Assembly: GCA_014138095.1 (NCBI GenBank)
Contig: JACGXE010000002.1
Span: forward strand, 496,001 to 560,000
Length of the DNA stretch: 64,000 bases
Direction: 5' to 3'
Source: Ochrobactrum sp. RH2CCR150
GTDB lineage: Bacteria; Pseudomonadota; Alphaproteobacteria; Rhizobiales; Rhizobiaceae
Shown here: piece by piece, positions 7,938 through 17,282 of the stretch
How the letters are laid out: every line of letters begins with the position of its first letter
How positions within the stretch are numbered: the stretch's first letter is position 1
The notes under the pieces: model-generated
What the model saw: the letters and a program-made list of their open reading frames with translations, nothing else
Told to the model about the DNA's origin: nothing
The model's database searches: none
Position numbers and translations under genes: made by a program

Positions 7938-9035
7938 ATGGACGCGCGCAATCAGATTGAGCAATTGCAGGAAGAAGCCGGAGCATCTGGTCCGGCTCTG
8001 ACGCTTTCGGGTGTTACACGTCAGTTTGGCTCTGTCCTTGCGCTCAACAATGTGTCGCTTGATGTGCAGGCCGGTGAGATCATCTGCCTCGTCGGCCATT
8101 CCGGCTGCGGCAAGACCTCCATGCTGCGCATTATTGCCGGTATCGACGCGCCAGATGGCGGCTCGCTGAGTATGGGCGGCAAGGTGCTTGCCTCTCCAAC
8201 CACCTTCGTGGAACCCGACAAGCGCAATATCGGCGTGGTCTTTCAGGACTACGCGCTGTTTCCGCATTTGAGCGTGCGCGACAATGTCTTGTTCGGTCTG
8301 CGCAAAATGCGCCGTGATGCGGCACAGGAGCGGGTGCGCGAATTGCTTGAACTTGTTGGCCTGTCGCATATGGCCGAGCGTTATCCGCACATGCTGTCGG
8401 GTGGCGAGCAGCAACGCGTGGCGCTGATACGCGCGCTAGCGCCGAAGCCGCATCTTCTGTTGATGGATGAGCCGTTTTCCAATCTGGACCGGGGCCTGCG
8501 GGCAAAGGTGCGTCGCGAGACGGTCAGCCTTTTGCGCGCGCTCGGTACAACTGCAATCATCGTGACCCATGAGGCAGAGGAGGCGCTTTCGACCGGCGAC
8601 CGCGTCGTGCTGATGCGTTCAGGCGAGATCGTCCAAAGCGGCACCGCGCGCGATCTCCATGATCGTCCCGAAAGCCGTTATGCGGCAGACTTCTTCTGCG
8701 ATTTCAATGTCATTCCCGGTGCCTTGCAGAGCGGCATGGTGGATACTGCTTTCGGCTCGTTCAAAGCGCCGAAAGCGCTGCAATCGACGAAGGACGTCTC
8801 CGTCTATCTGCGCCCCGGCGATCTGCATATCGTTGCAGATGACGATGCTGTTTCCGGTGATCTGCGTTGCCTGATCGAGATGCGCACCTTCCTCGGCGAA
8901 ACAGAGGAACTGGTGCTCCATGCCGACGCTGCACCATTGCGCTTGCGTCTGCGCACGCCCATCCGTGTACCAAGCACCGTCAATCATGTGTTTGTTCGTT
9001 TCGACCACGATAAGGCCTTGATCTTCCACAGCTGA
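7938..9035 (+). CDS. Ferric-iron ABC transporter ATP-binding protein (FbpC-like)
   Basis: 365-residue cytoplasmic ATPase of the iron/spermidine-type importer group. Walker A is GHSGCGKTS, the signature is LSGGEQQR, Walker B is LLLMDEPFSNLD and the switch histidine is in IVTHEAEEA. The C-terminal 110 residues form the TOBE-like regulatory domain of the FbpC/PotA group. It precedes the binding protein and permease genes in the same direction, so it powers that importer. The gene order (ATPase first) differs from the usual fbpABC order. The ribosome site before the ATG is weak. Confidence 0.88.
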   Translation: MDARNQIEQLQEEAGASGPALTLSGVTRQFGSVLALNNVSLDVQAGEIICLVGHSGCGKTSMLRIIAGIDAPDGGSLSMGGKVLASPTTFVEPDKRNIGVVFQDYALFPHLSVRDNVLFGLRKMRRDAAQERVRELLELVGLSHMAERYPHMLSGGEQQRVALIRALAPKPHLLLMDEPFSNLDRGLRAKVRRETVSLLRALGTTAIIVTHEAEEALSTGDRVVLMRSGEIVQSGTARDLHDRPESRYAADFFCDFNVIPGALQSGMVDTAFGSFKAPKALQSTKDVSVYLRPGDLHIVADDDAVSGDLRCLIEMRTFLGETEELVLHADAAPLRLRLRTPIRVPSTVNHVFVRFDHDKALIFHS

Positions 9036-9068
9036 TTTCAAGTGGTTCGCTTTTGCGCGGTGCGGCGA

Positions 9069-9097
9069 TTGACCGGATCAGAAACAGCTAATATAAG
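9069..9097 (+). promoter_or_regulatory. Sigma70-like promoter for the iron-binding protein gene
   Basis: TTGACC (9069-9074), a 17-bp spacer, then TATAAG (9092-9097). The predicted transcription start near 9104 gives a roughly 45-nt leader containing the palindrome at 9122-9138. It lies between the ATPase and binding-protein genes, so the latter probably has its own promoter. Confidence 0.65.
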
Positions 9098-9121
9098 TTG
9101 ATTGCATCACTCATCATTTTA

Positions 9122-9138
9122 TTTGGAACTATTCCAAA
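9122..9138. promoter_or_regulatory. Irr/ICE-box-like palindrome in the iron-binding protein leader
   Basis: Perfect inverted repeat TTTGGAA-CTA-TTCCAAA, two bases upstream of the GGAGGT ribosome site. Its form is close to the ICE motif bound by rhizobial Irr (TTTAGAA-N3-TTCTAAA, from memory). About +18 to +35 from the predicted start, it is suited to repression by roadblock. Confidence 0.6.
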
Positions 9139-9148
9139 CGGAGGTAAT

Positions 9149-10165
9149 ATGCCCATTTTCGCGCGTGCCGGCCTTGCTCTCGTTGCAGCGACATTTCTAT
9201 CCGGAACTGCTTCCGCCAATGAGGTGAATATTTACACAACGCGCGAACCGGGCCTCATTCAGCCTCTGCTTGACGCGTTCAAGGCGTCGACGGGCATCAC
9301 GGTCAATACGGTGTTCCTGAAGGACGGTCTGGCCGAGCGCGTCGCGTCGGAAGGCGCAAGCTCTCCTGCCGACATTCTCATGACGGTCGATGCGGGTAAT
9401 CTCGTAGATCTCGCGGAAAAGGGGCTGACACAGCCGGTCGAATCCAAGACCCTGAACGAAGCCGTGCCGAAACAGCTTCGTGACGCCAAGGGCAACTGGT
9501 ATGCGCTGTCGCTGCGCGCCCGCGTTGTATATGCCGCAAAGGATCTGGAACTCGACGCCATCAATTACGAAGACCTGTCCGACCCGAAGTGGAAAGGCAA
9601 GATCTGCATTCGCGCCGGTCAGCATCCTTACAATACCGCGCTCTTCGCCGATTACATCGCCCATTACGGTGCTGAAAAGACTGAAGCCTGGCTCACCGGC
9701 CTGAAGGCCAATCTGGCCCGCAAGGCTGCCGGTGGTGACCGCGATGGCGCCAAGGATATTGTCGGCGGCATTTGCGACATCGCCGTTGCAAACTCCTATT
9801 ATGTTGGCCTGATGCGTTCAGGTAAGGGCGGCGATGAGCAGAAGGGCTGGGGCGAGGGCATCAAGGTTATTCTCCCGACCTTCAAGGACGGCGGCACGCA
9901 GGTCAATATCAGCGGCGCAGCGGTTGCCAAGAATGCCCCACATAAGGAAGAAGCCGTCAAGCTTCTTGAGTATCTGGTTTCCGACGAAGCACAGAAGATC
10001 TATGCCGAAGCCAATTACGAATATCCGGTGAAGCCCGGCGCTCCGGTCGATGCGATTGTGAAATCGTTCGGTGAGTTGAAGATCGATAAGGTTCCGCTGA
10101 CTGAAATCGTCAGCCATCGCAAGGAAGCCAGCGAACTGGTTGATAAGGTTGGGTTCGACAACTAA
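9149..10165 (+). CDS. Ferric-iron ABC transporter periplasmic binding protein (FbpA/FutA-like)
   Basis: 338 residues with a signal peptide (MPIFARAGLALVAATFLSGTASA) and an extracellular solute-binding domain beginning EVNIYTTREPGLIQPLL. Adjacent tyrosines in ANSYYVGLM near the C-terminal third match the paired Tyr iron ligands of FbpA/FutA proteins. The start at 9149 is set by GGAGGT (9140-9145). It delivers Fe(III) to the permease encoded next. An Irr-like operator sits right upstream of the ribosome site, which supports an iron role. Confidence 0.9.
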   Translation: MPIFARAGLALVAATFLSGTASANEVNIYTTREPGLIQPLLDAFKASTGITVNTVFLKDGLAERVASEGASSPADILMTVDAGNLVDLAEKGLTQPVESKTLNEAVPKQLRDAKGNWYALSLRARVVYAAKDLELDAINYEDLSDPKWKGKICIRAGQHPYNTALFADYIAHYGAEKTEAWLTGLKANLARKAAGGDRDGAKDIVGGICDIAVANSYYVGLMRSGKGGDEQKGWGEGIKVILPTFKDGGTQVNISGAAVAKNAPHKEEAVKLLEYLVSDEAQKIYAEANYEYPVKPGAPVDAIVKSFGELKIDKVPLTEIVSHRKEASELVDKVGFDN

Positions 10166-10190
10166 AACCGAAATGACTGTATGAACAATG

Positions 10191-10213
10191 CGCCGGTGCT
10201 CCATGCGCCGGCG
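10191..10213 (+). terminator. Hairpin between iron-binding protein and permease genes
   Basis: 9-bp GC-rich stem with one G-U pair (10191-10199 / 10205-10213) and a 5-nt loop, followed by TTTCAAT. Possible attenuator giving more binding protein than permease. It overlaps the most upstream possible permease starts. Confidence 0.5.
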
Positions 10214-10220
10214 TTTCAAT

Positions 10221-11909
10221 ATGACGAGCACGATGACAAATATGCCCGCTACAGCACGACATTCGCTCTTCCGGCCTGCAAAGGCGGGGCGTGTCTGGCT
10301 TTGGGCTTCGGCGGTGATTGCAATCCTTGTTTTCCTGCCGGTTCTGGCGCTCGCTCGCGAGGCTTTGCAAGGTTCGGCAGGCTTGTGGCAGCAGCTGCTC
10401 TCCACATTATTGCCGACCGCCTTTGCCGATACGGTCATTCTTCTGCTCGGCGTCGGCTGTATTGCAGCGCTCGTCGGAACGTCGATGGCGTGGCTGGTGA
10501 CGGCCTATGATTTTCGCGGGCGCGGCATTCTGGAATGGGCGCTGCTGCTGCCACTTGCAGTGCCGACTTACATTGTGGCCTATGCCTATCTGGATATTCT
10601 TCATCCGATAGGACCAGTGCAAGGCGCTATCCGCTATGTGCTGGGCTTTGACAGTCCGCGTCAGTTTCGCCTGCCGGATATCCGTTCGATGACCGGCTGC
10701 ATTCTGCTGCTGGGCTTCGTGCTCTATCCTTATGTCTATATCCCGACACGGGCCATGTTTCTCACCCAGTCGGCCAGTCTCATGGATGCGGCGCGGACGC
10801 TCGGCGTCAGCCGTCGCGGCATTTTCTGGCGGGTGGCGCTTCCGCTGGCGCGCCCGGCTGTGGCCGTTGGTGTCAGCCTCGCCTTGATGGAAACGCTAAA
10901 CGACGTTGGCGCAGCGGAATTCCTCGGCGTTCGCACGCTGACGGTATCCATCTACACAACATGGATCACGCGCTCTGATTTGCCGGGCGCGGCGCAACTC
11001 GCGCTGGCCTTGCTGCTGATCGTGGTGGCGCTGGTTTCGCTGGAGCGGTGGGCGCGGCGCAAACAGCGCTTCGCCTCCAATATCCGCCATTCGCGCGGGT
11101 TCGAGCCGTCGAAGGTCTCATCCATTCGAGGCTTGTGGCTTTTCGCTCTCGGGTCGTTGCCCGTTATAATTGGCTTTGTCGGTCCTGCTCTCTATCTGCT
11201 GGTTGAAGCAGTCAAGCGCGCGCGCTTTGCGGGCATATCCCCCCGTCTCGCCGGGGAAGCGTTCAACACCATATTGCTGGCGTCGATTGCGACGGCGATC
11301 GTGCTGGTGTGCGGCATGATGGTGGCTTACGCCGTGCGTTTGTTTCCGGGCGTCGCCTCCCGCTGGTTCTATCGTCTGTCGACCATGGGCTATGCCGCGC
11401 CCGGTACGGTGATCGCGATTGGTATTCTCGTCGTTTCGGGCAGCTTCGATCATGTCTTCAATCAACTGGCGGGATATTTCTTTGGCGTGCCTGCCGGTTT
11501 GATCCTGATCGGTTCGGGCGCTGCGGTGGTCTATGCCTACGGCGTGCGGTTCATGGCCATCGCTGCTGGTGGCATCGATGCGGGGCTGGAACGTATTCCG
11601 CTATCGCTCGATCATGCGTCACGTACCCTTGGACGAAGCGTGACGGCGACATTCCGCTCCATTCACCTCCCGCTCTCCAAAACGGCAATTGTTGCCGCAG
11701 GATTGCTGGTTTTTGTGGATTGCGTCAAAGAGTTGCCAGCAACATTGCTGCTGCGCCCGCTCAATATGGAAACTTTCGCAACGCATCTTTACGGCGAAGC
11801 CGCGCGCGGTACATATGAAGAAGCGTCGATTGCCGCACTCGCCATTGTGGTCATCGGCATTGTGCCGGTCATCCTGCTTGCCCGCGTGGGCCGCAGGGTT
11901 GGCAAATAA
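10221..11909 (+). CDS. Ferric-iron ABC transporter permease, fused double domain (FbpB-like)
   Basis: About 562 residues with roughly 12 membrane segments in two homologous halves, each with a binding-protein-dependent permease domain. EAA-type loops read MDAARTLGVSRRGIFWRVALPLARP and DHASRTLGRSVTATFRSIHLPL. This two-in-one form is typical of Fe(III) and thiamine permeases. Starts at 10188, 10203, 10221 and 10242 are all in frame and none has a good ribosome site; 10221 was chosen because the earlier ones lie in a hairpin. It forms the channel for the preceding ATPase and binding protein. Confidence 0.88.
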   Translation: MTSTMTNMPATARHSLFRPAKAGRVWLWASAVIAILVFLPVLALAREALQGSAGLWQQLLSTLLPTAFADTVILLLGVGCIAALVGTSMAWLVTAYDFRGRGILEWALLLPLAVPTYIVAYAYLDILHPIGPVQGAIRYVLGFDSPRQFRLPDIRSMTGCILLLGFVLYPYVYIPTRAMFLTQSASLMDAARTLGVSRRGIFWRVALPLARPAVAVGVSLALMETLNDVGAAEFLGVRTLTVSIYTTWITRSDLPGAAQLALALLLIVVALVSLERWARRKQRFASNIRHSRGFEPSKVSSIRGLWLFALGSLPVIIGFVGPALYLLVEAVKRARFAGISPRLAGEAFNTILLASIATAIVLVCGMMVAYAVRLFPGVASRWFYRLSTMGYAAPGTVIAIGILVVSGSFDHVFNQLAGYFFGVPAGLILIGSGAAVVYAYGVRFMAIAAGGIDAGLERIPLSLDHASRTLGRSVTATFRSIHLPLSKTAIVAAGLLVFVDCVKELPATLLLRPLNMETFATHLYGEAARGTYEEASIAALAIVVIGIVPVILLARVGRRVGK

Positions 11910-12110
11910 GCTCGATAATATTACTACTATCTAATATAGTAAGAGAATTAAGTATAGACCTTACACTTTGGTATCCGGTGCGCTTTTGGCTCGGATTTAT
12001 AATTGCTTAAGTAGTCTGGGCTAAACAATTATGCGTTGTATAACAAAAACACAAAAATGCTTCGGTGCGGGCCGACGGCGGCCTTGCGCAAATGAAAGCG
12101 GGGGCGTGTT
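11910..12110. other. Intergenic, 201 bp
   Basis: AT-rich first half with no clear terminator after the permease. GGGGGCG just before 12111 serves as ribosome site for the cyclic-di-GMP gene. Nothing else identifiable. Confidence 0.5.
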
Positions 12111-14459
12111 ATGTTCAAAGTTATAGAGTGCATATCCGTCCAGCATGACAGACCTATCGTGGTTCTGGCTGCGGTCATTTCCCTCATTGGTGTTTTTGCC
12201 TTTTTCCTTTTGCTCGCGCGGGCAGGAGAATGTGCCGATCATCGCCGTGATAGCTGGCTTGCGACCGCCGCTTTTGCGGGCGGCTTGAGCGTTTGGGCGA
12301 CGCATTTTGTGGCGATGCTGGCTTATCAGGGCACGGTGGCGATAGAGTTCGATCTCATCATCACAACGCTTTCAGCGATCATTGCGATCGCCGGTTTCTG
12401 GGTCATGCTGCGTCTGTTCGACTTCAACAGCGCGACATCAAATCTGCTGGCCGGACTCTGCGGCGCACTGGTTATCGCGGCGATGCATTTCACCGGCATG
12501 TCTGCCGTTAACGCCGCTGCTACCGTGCAGTTCGACTTTGTCCCGATCATTGTCGGCGCTGTTGTCTCAACGCTGATGCTTGCTGGCGCTTTCGAAGTGA
12601 TGCGCCTGTCCGGGCGCTGGATGCGCATTTCTGTGGCCACGGTTCTCGGCGTCGGTTCGATCTGCGTTCTGCATTTCACCACCATGTCGTCAACCACACT
12701 GATCCCCGACCCAAGCCTGCCTGCGGCTGATCCGCTTGGCACGGGCCGCATGTGGATCGTCGGCGCCGTTGCGACGGTGTCGTGCTTTATTGCGTTCATG
12801 ACTGTCGCTGCCGTGTTCATCGACCGTTACATGACGGATTTGAAGGGCTTTGCGAATGCGACGCTGGATGGTCTCGCCGTCATCCGCGATGACCGGATCG
12901 TCGAAGTGAATGCGCGGTTCTCCCGGTTGATGAACAGCAATGAAAAGGCGCTGGTCGGTCGTTCGCCGGAAGATCTGTTGCTGACAGCGGACGGTCTGCC
13001 TGCCGCCGCACCCCGTCAGGCGGCGGTCGAGGCAAAACCCCGTCAGGAAAACGACCAGCGGATTTTCGAACTCGCGGTCCACACGATTGAATATCAGGGC
13101 AAGTCTTGTGAGGTTCTTGCTGTGCGCGACCTGACGGAAAAGCGTGCAGCGCAACGCCAGATCGAACATATGGCAAACCATGATGCGCTGACTGACCTGC
13201 CCAATCGCGCCTTTTTCGAGCAGCGGCTGACCAATGCAGTCGGCGGGCGCTCGCAGCAGCGTTGCGCGGTCTTTGCGCTGGACCTCGACCGGTTCAAGGC
13301 GGTGAACGATATTTTCGGTCACGCGCAAGGCGACCGGGTTTTGAAAACCGTAGCCAATATCTTGCGGCGCACGATCAGCGGCGTTGATACGGCTGCACGC
13401 ATTGGCGGGGATGAGTTCGTCATCCTGCAAGTGGGCGTGCCGCAGCCTTCCGGCGCGCGCAAGCTTGCCGAGCGGATACTCGAAGAATTCAAGGCGGAGA
13501 TGAATATGATTGCCGACCAGACGGCGGTCGGCGTCAGTATCGGCGTTGCCATCTATCCGACCGATGGCCGCGATGCCGAAACGCTCCGCCATGCAGCCGA
13601 CGTCGCGCTTTATCGCGCCAAGACGAGCGGCAAGGGCATGGTCGCGTTCTACTCGCCGGAAATGGATCGCGAAATCACCGAGAGACGGCAGCTGGAAGCT
13701 GATCTGCGTCAGGCCATGTCGCGCGGTCAGATCACCATCGCCTACCAGCCGCTGATCGGAACCGCCGACGGTTCCTGCAAGGGCTATGAAGCACTGCTGC
13801 GCTGGACGCATCCTGAGCGCGGATCGATCCCGCCGGAAGTGTTCATTCCGATTGCTGAGGAAACCGGCGTGATTATCGCCCTTGGCGAATGGGTGCTGCG
13901 GGAAGCTTGCCGGACAGCCGCGACATGGGAACGTCATCTGACGATCGCCGTCAATGTGTCGCCGATCCAGTTCCGTCTGACCAATTTGCCTGAAACGGTT
14001 GCTGCTGTGCTGGAAGAAACCGGGCTTGAGCCATATCGACTGGAACTGGAAGTCACCGAAGCAGCGCTGATCAAGGACAGGCCAACGACACTGGAATTGC
14101 TGCGCCGTATCAAGAGGCTCGGCGTGCGCATCGTGATGGACGACTTCGGGACCGGCTATTCTTCGCTGAACAATCTCCAGAGCTTTCCATTCGACAAGAT
14201 CAAGATCGACCGCAGCTTCATCAATACGATGGAAACCGATGTCAGCTCCCATGCGATTGTGCGGGCGATTGTCGGGCTTGGGCGCAGTCTCGATCTGCCG
14301 GTCGTGGCGGAAGGCATCGAGAATTTCCATCAGCACCGCATGGTGATTGAAGAAGGCTGCGCGCAGGTGCAAGGCTTCCTGTTCGGGCGTCCTGCTCACA
14401 CGCCGGGGGCCGCCGATCCGTCGGATAACGTTCCCTACAAGAAGCTGGTGGACGAGTGA
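12111..14459 (+). CDS. MHYT-GGDEF-EAL cyclic-di-GMP enzyme
   Basis: 782-residue inner-membrane protein. Residues about 12-240 form seven hydrophobic segments with MHYT-type repeats: THFVAM, MHFTGM and LHFTTM, a sensor proposed to bind metal and sense O2, NO or CO. A short PAS-like linker follows (about 255-345). The diguanylate cyclase site GGDEF is intact at 432-436. The phosphodiesterase domain has EAL at 560-562, with NVSPIQF, EVTEAAL and DDFGTGYSSL, so both activities may be active. It stands alone between the iron transporter and a long gap. Net direction of activity is not predictable. Confidence 0.93.
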   Translation: MFKVIECISVQHDRPIVVLAAVISLIGVFAFFLLLARAGECADHRRDSWLATAAFAGGLSVWATHFVAMLAYQGTVAIEFDLIITTLSAIIAIAGFWVMLRLFDFNSATSNLLAGLCGALVIAAMHFTGMSAVNAAATVQFDFVPIIVGAVVSTLMLAGAFEVMRLSGRWMRISVATVLGVGSICVLHFTTMSSTTLIPDPSLPAADPLGTGRMWIVGAVATVSCFIAFMTVAAVFIDRYMTDLKGFANATLDGLAVIRDDRIVEVNARFSRLMNSNEKALVGRSPEDLLLTADGLPAAAPRQAAVEAKPRQENDQRIFELAVHTIEYQGKSCEVLAVRDLTEKRAAQRQIEHMANHDALTDLPNRAFFEQRLTNAVGGRSQQRCAVFALDLDRFKAVNDIFGHAQGDRVLKTVANILRRTISGVDTAARIGGDEFVILQVGVPQPSGARKLAERILEEFKAEMNMIADQTAVGVSIGVAIYPTDGRDAETLRHAADVALYRAKTSGKGMVAFYSPEMDREITERRQLEADLRQAMSRGQITIAYQPLIGTADGSCKGYEALLRWTHPERGSIPPEVFIPIAEETGVIIALGEWVLREACRTAATWERHLTIAVNVSPIQFRLTNLPETVAAVLEETGLEPYRLELEVTEAALIKDRPTTLELLRRIKRLGVRIVMDDFGTGYSSLNNLQSFPFDKIKIDRSFINTMETDVSSHAIVRAIVGLGRSLDLPVVAEGIENFHQHRMVIEEGCAQVQGFLFGRPAHTPGAADPSDNVPYKKLVDE

Positions 14460-14940
14460 GAGCGAACCTGTTTGCTTGGCGCTGTGAATAACCCCAAGTT
14501 TTGGCCCCGGTTCCGAGGCTGAATACTCTGCCAAATTGTTACAACGCTGTTACAAGACAGTAGCGTGACGCGCTTTTGGAGCGCGTTTCGCCTGCCTGCA
14601 CACGCATTGCGTGAAGGCGAATTGTCCAAGACTATCAAGGGGATTGCGGTGCCTGACCTGTCGGAGGGCGGCCGGGATAGTATAATGTTTTCAACACGAT
14701 ATTTCGCGTGATCGCAATAATAAGTGAATTTATTACAAGGAGCTTTCCGTGCTTCTAACACGTTGAAGCCACAAATTGACAGCTCAATGGGGCTGAAGCA
14801 TCGGGCAAGAAACCAGACAAGAAACAATATCGGTTTTTGTTGGAAAGCGCGATGCCTGGATATGAACGTAAACAATACCTTCGGTTCGGAAGGAAAAGCC
14901 ATGTGGCGGCTTTAACCCGACGTATCGCGGCTTAAGTTGG
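14460..14940. other. Long intergenic region (481 bp) with promoter-like and repeat elements
   Basis: No convincing gene. It holds TGTTACA-ACGC-TGTTACA (14537-14554), two 7-bp direct repeats at 11-bp spacing like a pho box; a good -10 TATAAT at 14681-14686 with a weak -35; AAGGAG followed by GTG and a five-codon frame near 14750; and two small hairpins at about 14878-14893 and 14895-14914 just before the next gene. It could be a long leader or an sRNA locus. Confidence 0.45.
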
Positions 14941-15297
14941 ATGATGGATATTATGCTTACTTCGCAGCAATGGCTCCCGGTCGAATTGCTCAACATCGGG
15001 CTGGCCGCGGCTCTGTTCTTCGCCTGCCTTGTCCACTCGCTGTGGAAGGCGGTTTTCGATGAACTCAATCCGGTGTTCTGGCGTCGCACCGCTGCCCTTC
15101 TGTGGGCCGGCGTTGTGGTCGTCGCGCTGAGCGGTGGATTGGATACGTTCAATTGGGTGCAGGCGCTTGGCTGGATGCTTGTCGCCGGTGGCGTTGGCGC
15201 GACTGTGGTTCGCGCCGGTCTGTCCTATTACCGCCAGTACTGCGCACATAACCAGCAGGGCGTCTTTGGTCGCCGTACGCGACTTTCGGGACGGTGA
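14941..15297 (+). CDS. Small membrane protein of unknown function
   Basis: 118 residues if the first ATG is used (14944 and 14953 are also possible). Three hydrophobic segments at about residues 17-36, 50-70 and 73-95, with basic residues between and after them and a basic C-terminus (RRTRLSGR). I do not recognise the family. The gene follows a 481-bp gap with promoter-like signals and converges on a DUF442 protein gene. Base composition matches its neighbours, which supports a real gene. Confidence 0.72.
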   Translation: MMDIMLTSQQWLPVELLNIGLAAALFFACLVHSLWKAVFDELNPVFWRRTAALLWAGVVVVALSGGLDTFNWVQALGWMLVAGGVGATVVRAGLSYYRQYCAHNQQGVFGRRTRLSGR

Positions 15298-15366
15298 GCC
15301 TTATGTTTGCAAGAACTGAAACAATGCCCTTGCGTACTCACCGCCCGTATAGCCTGCGCTCGTTCT

Positions 15367-15711
15367 TTATCCGCGCTTTTGGCTCTGCACGATCCCGTAA
15401 ATATTCGTAGAACGGGCGCCGGAGCGGCAATAGGCGAAGAACGGACCTTCCGCTTCGTCGAGCGCCGCTGCCATGGCATCGACATCATCCTGCGTCAACT
15501 GGCCGCCAACCACCGGAATGTAATAGGTGGCAAGGCCAGCTTTCTCTGCAACACGCGCAATTTCAGCAAAATCCGGTTGTTCCGGGCCGCCTTCGCCGTC
15601 CGGACGGTTACAGATGATGGTCTGAAAGCCTTCTGCCGCAATGTCGCGCACGTCGTCGGGCGAAATCTGGCCCGAGACTGAGTAATTGTCGTCGATCTGG
15701 CGAATATCCAT
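15367..15711 (-). CDS. DUF442 / TIGR01244 protein-tyrosine-phosphatase-like sulfur transferase
   Basis: 114 residues. The active-site loop AYCRSGARSTN matches the Cys-x5-Arg P-loop of phosphatase-like and rhodanese-like proteins. The N-terminus (IDDNYSVSGQISPDDVRDIA) and NRPDGE match the TIGR01244 family, in which this domain stands alone or is fused to Blh-type metallo-beta-lactamases involved in sulfide oxidation or biofilm control. The start at 15711 follows GAGGAT; an upstream in-frame start at 15741 is less likely. No fused hydrolase is present. Function in the cell is not known. Confidence 0.82.
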   Translation of the reverse strand: MDIRQIDDNYSVSGQISPDDVRDIAAEGFQTIICNRPDGEGGPEQPDFAEIARVAEKAGLATYYIPVVGGQLTQDDVDAMAAALDEAEGPFFAYCRSGARSTNIYGIVQSQKRG

Positions 15712-15877
15712 TTTATCCTCGCTATCGGCGCTGCCTTTCATTCACAAAATTGTATTCGGCTAGGGCCGAAATGTTTTGTGCTGCATGCCTGTTCGCTGGC
15801 ACCATACAGAAAACCCGATATGATGCCACATCAAACTGTAGCAATGTATTGGGATGCGAAAACAGCAGGCGAGTGAC

Positions 15878-16687
15878 ATGACGATACCCAAGATCAGTCA
15901 GGATGTGGTGCGCCTTGCACATCGCGTTTCAGGCTTCCAGGAAGGGCACCGCGCCGTTCCGGAGGAGGTGCCCGTCGCGATGAGCTATAACGGTTCCACA
16001 CAGGCTGTCATGATGGCAACCCCGTCCGATCTGGAGGATTTCGCTGTCGGTTTCAGTCTGACCGAAGGCATTATCGACGATGCCAGTCAGATCGAAAGCA
16101 TTGAGGTTGTCGCTTTCGCGCAAGGGGTCGATGTGCAGATGCGCCTTGCCGAATTGCCGGAACAGCGGCTGGCGGCGCGTCGCCGCTTCATGGCGGGCCC
16201 GGTTGGTTGCGGCCTGTGCGGTATTGATTCCATCGAGCAGGCTCTGCGCCCGGTAACGCCGCTCAAGGCGGACAAGCATCGTTTTTCGGCGAGCACGATC
16301 GCTGTGGCAATGGCCGCACTCGGGCGCGAACAGCAATTGAATGCGACCACCCAATCTGTTCATGCTGCGGGTTTCTACAGGCCGCAGCAAGGCCTGATTG
16401 CTGCGCGCGAGGATGTCGGACGACACAATGCGCTGGATAAGCTGGTCGGCGCGCTGGCGCGTACGAACACTGAAACGGAACACGGAATTACCGTGATCAC
16501 GAGCCGGGTATCCGTTGAAATGGTGCAAAAGGCAGTGAAGCTCGGCGCGCCTGTGCTGGCGGCTATTTCAGCGCCGACGGCGCTTGCCATCCGGACAGCG
16601 GATGAGGCCAATCTCACTCTTGTCGCCATCGTGCGCGGTGAGGAATTCGACGTCTATACCCATGGCGAGCGTATTGTGGCCGACTGA
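15878..16687 (+). CDS. fdhD: Formate dehydrogenase accessory sulfurtransferase FdhD
   Basis: 269 residues (277 if the ATG at 15854 is used). FdhD transfers sulfur from the IscS desulfurase to the molybdenum cofactor of formate dehydrogenase. The CGLC pair at residues 111 and 114 is the sulfur-relay motif. AREDVGRHNALDKLVG and TSRVSVEMVQKA are strong family signatures. No formate dehydrogenase genes are in the window, so the partner enzyme must lie elsewhere. AGGCGAG before 15878 favours the shorter start. It converges with ribH2 across a hairpin. Confidence 0.94.
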   Translation: MTIPKISQDVVRLAHRVSGFQEGHRAVPEEVPVAMSYNGSTQAVMMATPSDLEDFAVGFSLTEGIIDDASQIESIEVVAFAQGVDVQMRLAELPEQRLAARRRFMAGPVGCGLCGIDSIEQALRPVTPLKADKHRFSASTIAVAMAALGREQQLNATTQSVHAAGFYRPQQGLIAAREDVGRHNALDKLVGALARTNTETEHGITVITSRVSVEMVQKAVKLGAPVLAAISAPTALAIRTADEANLTLVAIVRGEEFDVYTHGERIVAD

Positions 16688-16690
16688 GAT

Positions 16691-16713
16691 ACGGCCCCGC
16701 ATGGCGGGGCCGT
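16691..16713. terminator. Hairpin between converging fdhD and ribH2
   Basis: Perfect 10-bp stem ACGGCCCCGC (16691-16700) / GCGGGGCCGT (16704-16713) with a 3-nt loop between two converging genes; no long T-run. Confidence 0.8.
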
Positions 16714-16725
16714 TCCTGTGAGCGA

Positions 16726-17217
<492 letters not shown>

Positions 17218-17282
17218 CTAGAATCAGGGCGCACAAAGGAACGCATTACTCGCGTCGGAAGACGCAATAGGTCACGCTCTTT

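Noticed and set aside
12690..14534. 614-codon minus-strand frame opposite the GGDEF-EAL gene
   Set aside because: Antisense shadow of a gene with intact catalytic motifs; no family motif seen in it.
14724..14915. 63-codon GTG-started frame before the small membrane protein gene
   Set aside because: No ribosome site before the GTG, no hydrophobic or family pattern, and it ends inside a hairpin.
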